Shown piece after piece: positions 7,154 through 15,637 of a stretch of DNA of 23,660 nt. Position numbers and translations under genes: made by a program. How positions within the stretch are numbered: position 1 is the stretch's first letter; each line of letters starts with the position of its first letter. The notes beneath the pieces were generated by a model. The model was not told the DNA's origin and did no database searches. It was given only the letters and a program-made list of their open reading frames with translations. Source of the DNA: Thioalkalivibrio sp. (GTDB taxonomy: Bacteria; Pseudomonadota; Gammaproteobacteria; Ectothiorhodospirales; Ectothiorhodospiraceae); contig SKOF01000419.1 of assembly GCA_007120155.1 (NCBI GenBank), forward strand, positions 1-23,660. Reading direction: 5' to 3'.

Positions 7154-8302
7154 ATGCGCAACACACGCAACGCCCTGATCTGGATGAGCCTGTTCCTGCT
7201 GGCGGTGGCCCTCGTGGTGGGTCTTCTGATCATGCCGCTGACCCGGGCCTTCATGGCCAACCCGGTGTTCAACGGCATGATCCTGATGGTGCTGCTGGCG
7301 GGGCTGGTGATCAACTACCGGCAGGTGATCATCCTTGCGCCGGAGGTGCGCTGGATCGAGCGTTTCCGTCGTGCCGATGCACCGGATGCCGCCGCGATCC
7401 CCCGGACCCGTCTTTTGGGCGCCATGGCCCGGCTGCTCACCGGCCGTCACGGCGAACAGTTCACCCTTTCCACCACGTCGCTGCGTACCCTGCTGGACGG
7501 GATCCGCTCCCGCCTGGACGAATCCCGCGACATCTCGCGCTACATCATCGGCCTGCTGGTGTTTCTCGGCCTGCTGGGGACGTTCTGGGGCCTGCTTGAA
7601 ACCCTGGGCGGGGTCAGCGCGGTGATCTCGGGTCTGAATCTGGGCGGCGAAGACGTCAGTACCGCCTTCAGGGGGCTGCAAGCGGGCCTCGAGGCACCCC
7701 TGTCCGGGCTTGGCACCGCCTTCAGTTCGTCCCTCTTCGGGCTTGCCGGCGCCCTGGTGCTGGGGTTCATCGATCTGCAGTCAGGGCATGCCCAGAACCG
7801 TTTCTACAACGAGCTCGAGGAGTGGCTGGCCGGGCAGACCCGGCTGTCCAGCGGCGGTCTGGGGACGGAAGGTGAGGGCAGCGTGCCCGCCTATATCCAG
7901 GCCCTGCTGGAGCAGACCGCCGACAGTCTGGACAAGCTGCAGCGCGTCATGGCCAGAGGCGAGGACAACCGGCGATCGGCGGAGCAGCGTCTGGAGGGCC
8001 TCATCGAGGAGGTGGGCGCCCTTGCGGAACAGTCGCGCAGTGACCACAAGGCCATGATGAACATGGTTCGCACCCAGGGCGAACTGCAGGGTGTTCTGCA
8101 GGCCCTGGCACAGTCCACCGAGTCCACTTCCGCCACCGACGGGCAGATCCGCGACCAGCTGCAGCATCTGACCCAGACCCTGGACGCCATGCGCCAGGAA
8201 CTGGGCGCGGACCGCACCCAGCTCAATGATGTTCTTCGTGAGGAGATCCGCCTGCTGGCGCGCACCCTGGCGCGCGCGGGAGACCAACCCGGCAGGGGTT
8301 AA
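7154..8302 (+). CDS. MotA/TolQ/ExbB-like proton-channel protein with long cytoplasmic tail
   Basis: 382 residues; ATG 7154 with GGAAGG at 7142-7147. Four membrane helices are visible: about 8-29, 39-60, 130-150 and 182-206. The third (LGLLGTFWGLLETLGG) and fourth (LEAPLSGLGTAFSSSLFGLAGALVLGF) match the channel helices of the MotA/TolQ/ExbB superfamily. Residues 207-382 form a hydrophilic, largely helical tail with coiled-coil character (about 250-372), larger than in TolQ or ExbB. The stop is 2 nt before the next gene, an OmpA/MotB-like protein with a conserved membrane aspartate, so the two very likely form an ion-driven complex across the inner membrane. No flagellar, tol-pal or exbD gene is nearby, so it is neither a flagellar stator nor TolQ by context. 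The process it powers is unknown to me. Confidence 0.88.
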   Translation: MRNTRNALIWMSLFLLAVALVVGLLIMPLTRAFMANPVFNGMILMVLLAGLVINYRQVIILAPEVRWIERFRRADAPDAAAIPRTRLLGAMARLLTGRHGEQFTLSTTSLRTLLDGIRSRLDESRDISRYIIGLLVFLGLLGTFWGLLETLGGVSAVISGLNLGGEDVSTAFRGLQAGLEAPLSGLGTAFSSSLFGLAGALVLGFIDLQSGHAQNRFYNELEEWLAGQTRLSSGGLGTEGEGSVPAYIQALLEQTADSLDKLQRVMARGEDNRRSAEQRLEGLIEEVGALAEQSRSDHKAMMNMVRTQGELQGVLQALAQSTESTSATDGQIRDQLQHLTQTLDAMRQELGADRTQLNDVLREEIRLLARTLARAGDQPGRG

Positions 8303-8304
8303 TC

Positions 8305-9588
8305 ATGCTCTCTACTTTCCGCCGCCGCAGCCGCAGCACCGACATCTGGCCGGGCTTCGTGGACGTGCTGGCCACGGTGGTGCTGGTGTTCGTCTTTCTG
8401 TTGATGCTTTTCGTGGTGGCGCAGTTCTACCTCTCGGATGTCCTTTTCGAACGCCATCGTGCACTGGAGACCCTGCAGGAACGGGTGACCCAGCTGGCGG
8501 ACACCCTGTCCATGCGCGAGGCCGAGGCCGAGGCCCTGCAGGAGCGCGTGCGGGCCCTGACCGGCCGGTTGCAGGTGACCCTGGCCGAGCGCCATCAGCT
8601 GGAGGAGAGCCTGGCCGAGGCCCAGGCCGAGATGCGCGAGCAGGACGAGACCCTGGAGGCGCGTTTGCTGGAAATTGCCTCGCTCCAGGAAGACATCGAC
8701 GCCCTGCGGCGGGTGCGTGAGGCCCTCGAATCCCAGGTCGGCCGTCTCGCCGGGGAGCTGGATGAAAGTCGCGAGATCGTGGGTCAGTTGCGCGACCGCA
8801 GTCAGGCCCTGGAGGCGCGTCTGGCCGAGGCGGAGGAAACCACGCTGCTGGCCCAGCGGGAAATCGAGGCGCGGGAGATCCGTATCCAGGATCTGGTCGC
8901 CGTGGTGGAGGAAAGGGATCAGGCACTGGTGGAGGAACGCCGCCTGACCGCCGATGCACAGGCCAGGGTGGATGCCATGCGTCGGCAGATGGAGGCCCTG
9001 GAGCAGCAGCTTGCCCTGCTGAACGAGGCCCTGCGGGCACGCGAGTCCACCATCGCGGAACAGCGCGTCGAGATCGCCGATCTGGGCGAGCGCCTTAACC
9101 TGGCGCTCGCCGAGGAGGTGCGTGAGTTGTCCCGGTACCGCTCCGAGTTCTTCGGGCGCCTGAGGGAGGTGCTGTCGGATGTGGAGGACATCCAGATCGT
9201 CGGGGACCGGTTCCGGTTCCAGTCGGAACTGTTCTTCGAGACCGCTTCGGCCGACATCGGTGCGGACGGCCGTGAAAGGCTCGACCGTGTGGCGCAGCTC
9301 ATCCGGGACGTGGATGCGCGCATCCCGGACGATATCGGCTGGGTGCTGATGGTGGAGGGCCACACGGACCGGCGTCCCATCCGCACCGAGCAGTTTCCGT
9401 CCAACTGGCAGCTCTCCACGGCCCGGGCGCAGAGCATCGTCGAGTACCTCATCGGCCGCGGGGTGCCGCCCCGACGGCTTGCCGCGGCGGGTTTCGGCGA
9501 GTATCACCCGGTGGCGCCGGGCGATACGGAAGAGGCTCTGGCACGCAACAGGCGCATCGAGATGCGCCTGACGAGTGCCCCCAATTAA
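8305..9588 (+). CDS. MotB-like protein: membrane helix, long coiled coil, OmpA peptidoglycan-binding domain
   Basis: 427 residues; ATG 8305, two bases after the upstream stop, with GGCAGGGG just ahead. Order of parts: short basic N-terminus; one membrane helix at about 20-43 (FVDVLATVVLVFVFLLMLFV); an almost unbroken Glu/Arg/Leu/Ala heptad coiled coil at about 47-288; and an OmpA C-terminal domain at about 296-424 with VEGHTDRRPI (350-359), NWQLSTARAQSIVEYL and RNRRIEMRL. Asp20 at the start of the membrane helix lines up with the proton-binding aspartate of MotB/ExbD/TolR. The C-terminal domain should bind peptidoglycan in the periplasm. The coiled coil of about 240 residues would be some 35 nm if straight, far longer than the MotB linker. 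Adjacent to its channel partner and followed 36 bp later by an M48 protease. Confidence 0.88.
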   Translation: MLSTFRRRSRSTDIWPGFVDVLATVVLVFVFLLMLFVVAQFYLSDVLFERHRALETLQERVTQLADTLSMREAEAEALQERVRALTGRLQVTLAERHQLEESLAEAQAEMREQDETLEARLLEIASLQEDIDALRRVREALESQVGRLAGELDESREIVGQLRDRSQALEARLAEAEETTLLAQREIEAREIRIQDLVAVVEERDQALVEERRLTADAQARVDAMRRQMEALEQQLALLNEALRARESTIAEQRVEIADLGERLNLALAEEVRELSRYRSEFFGRLREVLSDVEDIQIVGDRFRFQSELFFETASADIGADGRERLDRVAQLIRDVDARIPDDIGWVLMVEGHTDRRPIRTEQFPSNWQLSTARAQSIVEYLIGRGVPPRRLAAAGFGEYHPVAPGDTEEALARNRRIEMRLTSAPN

Positions 9589-9624
9589 GCGGGAACCGCC
9601 GGTCGCCCGCGCCGCAGTGCCGCG

Positions 9625-10578
9625 ATGGAACCTGCGCACGTCATGAATCATCGGCTCATGAACGCCCTGCAGACGGCCCTGCTGGTCTCGGGACTGATGG
9701 GATTGCTGGGCGTGGTGGGCTGGCTGATCGGTGGGGGATCCTACGCCCTGATGGCGATGGGCGCCGTGTGTCTCCTGTACGTCTTCAATCCGGCGGTTTC
9801 GCCGGCACTGGTCATGCGTCTGTACCGGGCCCGGCGCCTGGATGCGCGCGTGGCCCCGGTGCCTGTGGCCATCATGGAGCAGCTGGCAGAACGGGCCGGG
9901 CTGCCGGCCACACCCACGCTCCACTACGTGCCCAGCCGGGTGATGAATGCCTTCTCCGTGGGGGATCGCCGGCAGGCGGCCGTGGCCGTCTCCGACGGAC
10001 TGCTGCGGGGCCTGGATCTGCGCGGTCTCACCGCGGTGCTGGCGCACGAGGTCAGCCACATTGCGCATAATGATCTGCACACCATGACATTCGCGGATCT
10101 CTCCAGCCGGCTGACGGGTGTCCTGTCACTGGTGGGGCAAGGCCTGCTGCTGGTCAACCTGCCGCTGCTGATCATGGGCGAGCAGACCATCAGCTGGCTG
10201 GCCATCGCCCTGCTGGTCTTCGCGCCCACACTGAGCGCACTGCTCCAGTTGGCCCTCTCGCGCAGCCGCGAATACCAGGCGGATCTGGGCGCCGTCATGC
10301 TGACCGGCGACCCCGAAGGCCTGGCTTCCGCCCTGGCGAGGCTCGAATCGGTGCAGGGAGGCATGCTGGAGCGGGTTCTCCTACCCGGCTGGCGAATCCC
10401 GGAACCCTCCTGGCTGCGCACGCATCCGCCTACGGAACGGCGCATCGAACGGATCATGGCACTTCAGCCGACGCCGGCTATCCGCCCGCTGACCGTTCCC
10501 GCCCGATTCGACCCGCATCCCCTGTTGCGCACCGATCTGCGCAGGCCGGGCTGGCGCATCGGCGGTACGTGGTTCTAG
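9625..10578 (+). CDS. HtpX-like M48 membrane zinc metalloprotease
   Basis: 317 residues from ATG 9625; ATG 9643 (MNHRLMNALQ) is an equally possible start and neither has a strong ribosome site. Two N-terminal membrane helices (about 14-36 and 40-56) precede the catalytic region. HEVSH at 141-145 supplies the zinc-binding histidines and catalytic Glu142, and Glu216 in SRSREYQAD is the expected third ligand. Two more hydrophobic segments lie between (about 165-184 and 190-212). THPPTERRIERI near residue 272 is typical of M48B. HtpX relatives cleave misfolded inner-membrane proteins from the cytoplasmic side. The C-terminal 40 residues (Pro/Arg rich) are not in E. coli HtpX. It is co-directional with the channel/OmpA pair and only 36 bp behind it, so a quality-control or regulatory role for that complex is plausible but inferred. 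Confidence 0.9.
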   Translation: MEPAHVMNHRLMNALQTALLVSGLMGLLGVVGWLIGGGSYALMAMGAVCLLYVFNPAVSPALVMRLYRARRLDARVAPVPVAIMEQLAERAGLPATPTLHYVPSRVMNAFSVGDRRQAAVAVSDGLLRGLDLRGLTAVLAHEVSHIAHNDLHTMTFADLSSRLTGVLSLVGQGLLLVNLPLLIMGEQTISWLAIALLVFAPTLSALLQLALSRSREYQADLGAVMLTGDPEGLASALARLESVQGGMLERVLLPGWRIPEPSWLRTHPPTERRIERIMALQPTPAIRPLTVPARFDPHPLLRTDLRRPGWRIGGTWF

Positions 10579-10622
10579 CCGCAGATCCGACCTCCCTCCG
10601 CTTCGGCCGCCGCGGTGTTTCG

Positions 10623-11561
10623 TCAGGCCCGCTCGGCAGGGGTCTCGTCCCGATCCTCGGTTTCCGACCGGATCCGGAGTTCCATGGGCGGCACGCTGCG
10701 CGCGACCCGGTCTCCCAGTTCGAAGACGGCCAGCCCGGTTATCACCAGGCCCGCTCCCGAAACCACCAGCAGGCTCAGTGGCTCGTCGTTGAGCCTGTGC
10801 CCCAGCAGCAGGGCGGCCACCGGGGTGATCAGGGTAATCAGCGCCACGCGCGTTGCATCCACGCGACCCAGCACGTAGTAGTACAGGGAGAAGCCGAGCA
10901 CGGAGCCGATCACCCCCAGGTAGAGGATCGATGCAAGCGCGCGTTCCGGAAGCGAGGCCGGCCAGTTGCCGTCGAACACCGCCCAGGTGGCCACGAGCAG
11001 CGGCGTGGACAGGGCTAGGCCGCCGGCCACCAGGGCCAGGGGCCGGACATGGGCTCCCAGGCGCTTGGTCCAGACGGCGCTTGCCGCGTGGATGAGGGTG
11101 GCGAGCAGCACGGCGGCAATCCCGGCGGCCGCCTGTCCGTGGGCGGACGCCCCGCCGCCGAAGATCGCCGCAAGTCCGCCCGCGCCCAGCAGGGCACCTG
11201 CCAGGCGCACCCGGGTCAGCCCCTGCCCAGGGAGCCACAGGGCCGCCATGGCGCCGGTGGCGATGGGCGTGAAGCCGAAGATCACCGAGATCCATCCCGA
11301 GGGGATCTGCTGCGCGGCCCAGTAGGTGCTGAGCATCGCGCCGTAGATCCCCAGCCCCACCACCGCGTAGACGACCAGGGCATCCCGTCGCCAGACTCGC
11401 ACCCCGCACAGACGCGCGACGGCCAGCGCCAGCACCGTGCCGATGGCCATGCGTGCGGCCACGCCGAACAGGAAGCCGGGGCCTTCGCCGCTCCACTGAA
11501 TGGCGAGCGGGGTGGTGGCCCAGATGAGGATCACGCCCAGATAGGCAGCCGGGACGGACAT
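10623..11561 (-). CDS. EamA/DMT-superfamily permease
   Basis: 312 residues on the minus strand; ATG complement at 11559-11561, with an AAAGGAGG ribosome site (complement 11573-11580) 11 nt ahead. It consists of two EamA-type repeats of about five membrane helices each (roughly 4-135 and 145-280), with family landmarks IWATTPLAIQWS at the first helix, STYWAAQQIPSGWISVIFGFTPI, and YLGVIGSVLGFSLYYYVLGRVDATRVALITLITPV in the second repeat. DMT permeases export amino acids or other metabolites across the inner membrane; the substrate cannot be read from sequence. The last 30 or so residues are charged and cytoplasmic. It is convergent with the M48 gene (44-bp gap). Its start lies only 33 nt beyond an intrinsic terminator on the same strand, so expression probably depends on read-through of that terminator. 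Confidence 0.9.
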   Translation of the reverse strand: MSVPAAYLGVILIWATTPLAIQWSGEGPGFLFGVAARMAIGTVLALAVARLCGVRVWRRDALVVYAVVGLGIYGAMLSTYWAAQQIPSGWISVIFGFTPIATGAMAALWLPGQGLTRVRLAGALLGAGGLAAIFGGGASAHGQAAAGIAAVLLATLIHAASAVWTKRLGAHVRPLALVAGGLALSTPLLVATWAVFDGNWPASLPERALASILYLGVIGSVLGFSLYYYVLGRVDATRVALITLITPVAALLLGHRLNDEPLSLLVVSGAGLVITGLAVFELGDRVARSVPPMELRIRSETEDRDETPAERA

Positions 11562-11594
11562 GGCGGTTCGCGCCTCCTTTGGTCTGTGTCGGTG

Positions 11595-11632
11595 AAAACA
11601 AAAAGGGGCCGCAGGTGTATGCCTGCGGCCCC
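11595..11632 (-). terminator. Strong intrinsic terminator upstream of the EamA gene
   Basis: On the minus strand GGGGCCGCAGG, a 6-nt loop and CCTGCGGCCCC form a perfect 11-bp stem (11605-11615 and 11622-11632), followed by TTTTTGTTTT (complement 11595-11604). The U-tract is only on the minus-strand product, so it terminates leftward transcription. Confidence 0.88.
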
Positions 11633-11668
11633 TCGGGGCAAATCCGGATGAACGGTTGTCTGGTGTGG

Positions 11669-11755
11669 TTACGTTTCTCCGAATGGCGCGCGCAGGCGAT
11701 GCCGGCTTGCCAGCCAGTCACGCATGCGTCGGGCCTGTACGAAGAGCGTACTCAT
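11669..11755 (-). CDS. Possible 28-residue leader peptide
   Basis: A 28-codon frame with ATG complement at 11753-11755, rich in Arg (RMRDWLASRHRLR), ending 37 bp before the terminator stem. No ribosome site precedes it; the predicted promoter places the RNA start at the ATG, so it would be leaderless. The arginine codons are mixed and there is no run of one amino acid typical of classical attenuators. It may be a chance frame in GC-rich DNA. Confidence 0.25.
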   Translation of the reverse strand: MSTLFVQARRMRDWLASRHRLRAPFGET

Positions 11756-11761
11756 GCGGGT

Positions 11762-11790
11762 AGTGTCCGATTGAAGCGGGAGGGAGTCAA
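11762..11790 (-). promoter_or_regulatory. Putative sigma70 promoter of the EamA leader
   Basis: On the minus strand TTGACT (complement 11785-11790), 17-bp spacer, GACACT (complement 11762-11767). The -35 is good (5 of 6), the -10 weak (3 of 6), the spacing ideal. Start predicted near 11755. Confidence 0.42.
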
Positions 11791-11910
11791 GAGCCGGCGC
11801 ACGCGCACATGCCGCGTTGCGGATGCCTGATGCGCGCCGGTCGAGGCGCGCAATGCGTTCGGGACCCTGCGCCCCGGGCCCGTCCAACGGTATCGCGCGT
11901 GATCGGGACA
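11791..11910. other. Gap between DUF3108 stop and EamA leader promoter
   Basis: This is the rest of the 349-bp gene-free stretch 11562-11910. It has no credible gene on either strand. It holds one GC-rich hairpin, GCGCGCC (11832-11838) / GGCGCGC (11845-11851) with a 6-nt loop and no T-run, which may end the purM–purN–DUF3108 transcript inefficiently. Confidence 0.5.
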
Positions 11911-12615
11911 TCAGTGCCAGTCCAGCCCGGTGATATTGAGCACGTACACGCGCCCGTCGGCTTCGTAGTCGAAGCGTACCGGAACGTAGTGCAGGTCGCG
12001 TGCGAACCAGGCACTGAGCCCGATCCCGCGGTCGTCGTCGCGCCGGGTCACCTTGACGGTGTCCAGGCGACCCAGCTCCGTTTCCAGGCGTTCGGTGCCT
12101 TCGTGCACTACGCCATACTCGCGCACCCGGTCCCTTTCGATGATTTCCACCGATTGAAGGGGTTCGGCAACACCGGTGCGCAGCTCCTGCATGATCACCA
12201 GCAGGACCGAAAGATAGTCCAGGGTCCCGTCGTTGACCGGCACCGAGAACCGCTCCCCGTTTTCGGTTCCTTCGGCCATGCCGGTTTCCCAGTCGATGCG
12301 GGTGTGCACCTCGCGGCTGCGCCTGGGCTGGGTCCGGCTGTGGTGGCTCTCCAGGAGCCGGAGCCCCTCCGGGCCGTTGTATATGATGGTTTCCCGGGAC
12401 AACTCAAAACGCCCGAACAGGCGAAGGAAGCCCAGGATCCGGGCATCCAGGCTCATGCGCACGCGACCGGGTTCATAGTTCACGGAGCTGCGGGTCTTGA
12501 GGGTATTGCCGTAGGCGAAGGCCTCGTAGAAGGCCGTGTACGGCGGCGGCATCGCCAGGGAGGGGGCGGCGGCGAACATCAGTGCGATCCCGGCGATGAT
12601 GGGTTTCCAGTGCAT
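11911..12615 (-). CDS. DUF3108 exported protein
   Basis: 234 residues from ATG (complement 12613-12615), four bases after the purN stop, with a purine-rich GGGAGAAATGAGG ahead. A Sec signal peptide (MHWKPIIAGIALMFAAAPSLA) ends near residue 21. The mature part starts PPPYTAFYEAFAYGNTLKTRS and continues with beta-rich segments such as RFELSRETIIYNGPEGLRLLESHHSRT, typical of the DUF3108 family of periplasmic proteins of unknown function found beside purN in many Gammaproteobacteria. A later LDTVKVTRRDDDRGIGLSAWFARDLHYVPVRFDY segment also fits the family. Codons upstream to 12705 overlap purN and are not used. It is probably co-transcribed with purM-purN; the functional link to purine synthesis is unknown and may be positional only. 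Confidence 0.88.
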   Translation of the reverse strand: MHWKPIIAGIALMFAAAPSLAMPPPYTAFYEAFAYGNTLKTRSSVNYEPGRVRMSLDARILGFLRLFGRFELSRETIIYNGPEGLRLLESHHSRTQPRRSREVHTRIDWETGMAEGTENGERFSVPVNDGTLDYLSVLLVIMQELRTGVAEPLQSVEIIERDRVREYGVVHEGTERLETELGRLDTVKVTRRDDDRGIGLSAWFARDLHYVPVRFDYEADGRVYVLNITGLDWH

Positions 12616-12619
12616 TGCC

Positions 12620-13293
12620 TCATTTCTCCCGAGGGCTGTCCGGTATCGTGTCCAGATCCAGGGGCGCCCGGATCGGCCGGCCGTCGAGGCGGACCTGGTC
12701 GTCATCCAGTCTCAGGCGGCCCTCGCCGAACATACCCACCACCATGGGGTAAAGCTCGTACTCCCGGGCCTGTACGCGTGCGGCGAGGCGCTCTGGGGTA
12801 TCGTCGGCCAGCACGGGAACCCGCGCCTGCATGATCACCGGGCCGCCGTCCAGCTCGTTGTTGACGAAGTGCACACTGGCGCCATGTTCCCGAACTCCGG
12901 CCCGCAGTGCACGTTCGTGAGTCCTGAGGCCGCGAAAATCCGGCAACAGCGACGGATGAATGTTGACCATCCTGCCGGCGAAGTGTTCCACGAAGCCCGG
13001 CGTGAGGATGCGCATGAATCCGGCCAGCACCACGAGCCCGGGGTCGTAGGTTTCGATACAGGCCTGCAGGGCCTCGTCGAAGCTTTCCCGGTCTGGATAG
13101 GCGGTGTGGTCCAGCGTGTGTATCGGGATCCCGGCCCGCTCGGCCCGCGCCAGACCGGGTGCGCCGGGCCGGTTGCTGATCACCGCGGCGATTCGAACCG
13201 GAATGGTTCCCGCTTGTGCGGCGTCGATGAGGGCCTGAAGATTCGTGCCGGCACCGGAGATGAGTACCACCACCGGCAGCAGGTCATGCCCCA

Positions 13294-13294
<1 letters not shown>
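12620..13294 (-). CDS. purN: PurN, phosphoribosylglycinamide formyltransferase
   Basis: 224 residues; its ATG shares one base with the purM stop (TGATG at 13292-13296), so translation is probably coupled. It transfers the formyl group of 10-formyltetrahydrofolate to GAR, the third step of IMP synthesis. Visible hallmarks: VLISGAGTNLQALIDA (phosphate loop, residues 10-25), ISNRPGAPGL, FMRILTPGFV, and the catalytic Asn111 and His113 in VNIHPSLLP with Asp149 in VNNELDGGP. The segment HPSLLPDFRGLRTHERAL replaces the more usual PKYPGLHTHRQAL of E. coli, a mild variation in a loop. The C-terminus extends about 12 residues beyond the E. coli length (212). The enzyme is folate-dependent and cytoplasmic. 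Confidence 0.96.
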
Positions 13295-14373
<1,079 letters not shown>

Positions 14374-14465
14374 GACGTCGGGTCCTGCGGTTGCGGGCGG
14401 CCGATGGTATCGGTCGCCCCGGAGCGTGTAAAGCCGGCGCGGCGGACGCGTGCACGGGTGGGTAT

Positions 14466-14485
14466 CGCGCGCCGTACGGCGCGCG
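14466..14485. promoter_or_regulatory. Perfect 20-bp palindrome in the purM/DUF2066 divergent gap
   Basis: CGCGCGCCGTACGGCGCGCG reads the same on both strands. Its centre (14475.5) is about 44 bp before the predicted start point of the DUF2066 operon, a position used by transcription activators. It could bind a dimeric regulator or be a GC-rich chance palindrome. Confidence 0.4.
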
Positions 14486-14504
14486 GCCAGGCAGCGGGCA
14501 TCTG

Positions 14505-14513
14505 TGGTATGTT
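14505..14513 (+). promoter_or_regulatory. Putative extended -10 promoter of the DUF2066–hda operon
   Basis: TGG plus TATGTT (14508-14513, 4 of 6) makes an extended -10. No -35 hexamer is present at the right distance, but the 20-bp palindrome abuts that position. Confidence 0.33.
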
Positions 14514-14551
14514 AGCCGACCAGCCACATAACCGAAAATCCCCTTGCTTCC

Positions 14552-15637
14552 ATGAGCCTGCGACACGTTCTGCGCCGTTTGACTCTCGCCCTGCCGGCCT
14601 GGTGCCTGCTGGCGCTCCTGGCATGGTCGTTCACCGTCACCGGCGTCCTTGCGGACAACCGCCTCCACGAGGCCACCGTCACCGTGGAGAACCGTGACCG
14701 CCCGGCCCGCGAGGCGGGGTTCGAGCGGGCCATGGACAAGGTGCTCGTGAAGCTCTCGGGTGATCGCCAGGTGCTCCGGGATCCGCGTGTGGATGACCTT
14801 CGCGGTCAGGCGGGGCGTCACGTCCAGCGTTTCCGCTACGTGGACGTGGGGGATGGCGCCGTGGGCCTGGAGGTGCGCTTCGACGGTGGCGCACTGGAGC
14901 GCCTGCTCATGGAGCGCGGACTGCCGGTGTGGGGTGCGAACCGACCCGGTCTGATGGTCTGGCTGGGCGCAGTTCACGAGGGGGAGCGGGTGATACTGGG
15001 TGGCGAGGAAGGACGCGAGTTGATGGAAGCGCTGGAACGCGTGGCGGACGAGCGGGGTCTGCAACTGGTGTTCCCGGTGATGGACCTGGAGGATCGGGCG
15101 GCGGTGAATTTTGCCGATCTCTCGGGCGGGTTCCACGAGCCGGTCCTGCGGGCCTCGGAGCGTTACTCGGCCCGTTACGTGGCGGCCGTGTACGTGCAGC
15201 CAAGGGGGGATGCGTGGAGCGCACGCTGGCGCTTGCTCTCCCAGGATCTGCGTGAGGACTACCAGATTGAGTCCGACAGTCTTGAGGGCGTCCTGGATGA
15301 GGGGTTGCAGACGCTGGCGGATCTGCTGGGCCGCCGGCTGGCCATTGCGGGCCTGCTGCCCACCGAGGATCACGTGCAGGTGGTGGTGGAGGGCGTGGAT
15401 GATATGGAGACCTACCAGATGGTGCGCCGATACCTGTCGGAACTGAGTGTCGTGGTGGAGATCAGGCCGTATCGTCTGGAGCCGGATCGGGCGGTGTTCG
15501 TCACCCAGCTCCGGGGCAGCCCGAGGGATCTGGAACGGGGCGTGCGTCTGGGTACGGTGCTGGAGATGGCCGAGGCCGGCGCTGAACCGCCCGGGCCCGG
15601 CGCCATGGCCAGTGTGAACCTGCGCCTGTCCCGGTGA
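14552..15637 (+). CDS. DUF2066 exported protein
   Basis: 361 residues from ATG 14552. A hydrophobic signal segment (about 8-34, ending VTGVLADN) is followed by HEATVTVENRDRPAREAGFERAMDKVLVKLSGDRQVLRDPRV near residues 39-80, the signature of the DUF2066 family. The protein is expected in the periplasm or attached to the inner membrane; function is not known. It overlaps the next gene by four bases (GTGA at 15634-15637), so it is the first gene of a tightly coupled operon with a CDP-alcohol transferase, a PerM-like permease and Hda. This arrangement recurs in several Gammaproteobacteria. The C-terminal region has VVVEGVDDMETYQMVRRYLSEL, a compact alpha/beta segment that may be a ligand- or protein-binding repeat, but this is speculative. 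Confidence 0.9.
   Translation: MSLRHVLRRLTLALPAWCLLALLAWSFTVTGVLADNRLHEATVTVENRDRPAREAGFERAMDKVLVKLSGDRQVLRDPRVDDLRGQAGRHVQRFRYVDVGDGAVGLEVRFDGGALERLLMERGLPVWGANRPGLMVWLGAVHEGERVILGGEEGRELMEALERVADERGLQLVFPVMDLEDRAAVNFADLSGGFHEPVLRASERYSARYVAAVYVQPRGDAWSARWRLLSQDLREDYQIESDSLEGVLDEGLQTLADLLGRRLAIAGLLPTEDHVQVVVEGVDDMETYQMVRRYLSELSVVVEIRPYRLEPDRAVFVTQLRGSPRDLERGVRLGTVLEMAEAGAEPPGPGAMASVNLRLSR

Larger units (their letters stand above)
11593..11755 (-). ncRNA. Candidate attenuator/leader RNA of the EamA permease gene
   Basis: From the predicted start point (about 11755) the RNA runs roughly 160 nt to a strong intrinsic terminator, and the permease begins 33 nt later. Within it, GCCTGCG (complement of 11691-11697) is perfectly complementary to CGCAGGC in the terminator's 5' side (complement of 11621-11627), giving a possible antiterminator. 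Near the 5' end GTACG-CTCTT-CGTAC forms a small stem. No known riboswitch class is recognised. It could be an attenuator or simply a short terminated sRNA. Confidence 0.4.

Noticed and set aside
7154..9588. Zorya-type phage defence (ZorA/ZorB-like pair)
   Set aside because: The channel and OmpA partners resemble ZorAB in outline, but no ZorC, ZorD or ZorE gene adjoins; the next gene is an M48 protease and the surroundings are housekeeping genes.
8299..10080. Long open frame of 593 codons on the minus strand, and similar ones at 3101-5032, 5379-6995 and 22085-23632
   Set aside because: They run antisense to well-supported genes, have Gln/His/Arg/Pro-rich composition typical of GC-rich shadow frames, and show no family resemblance.
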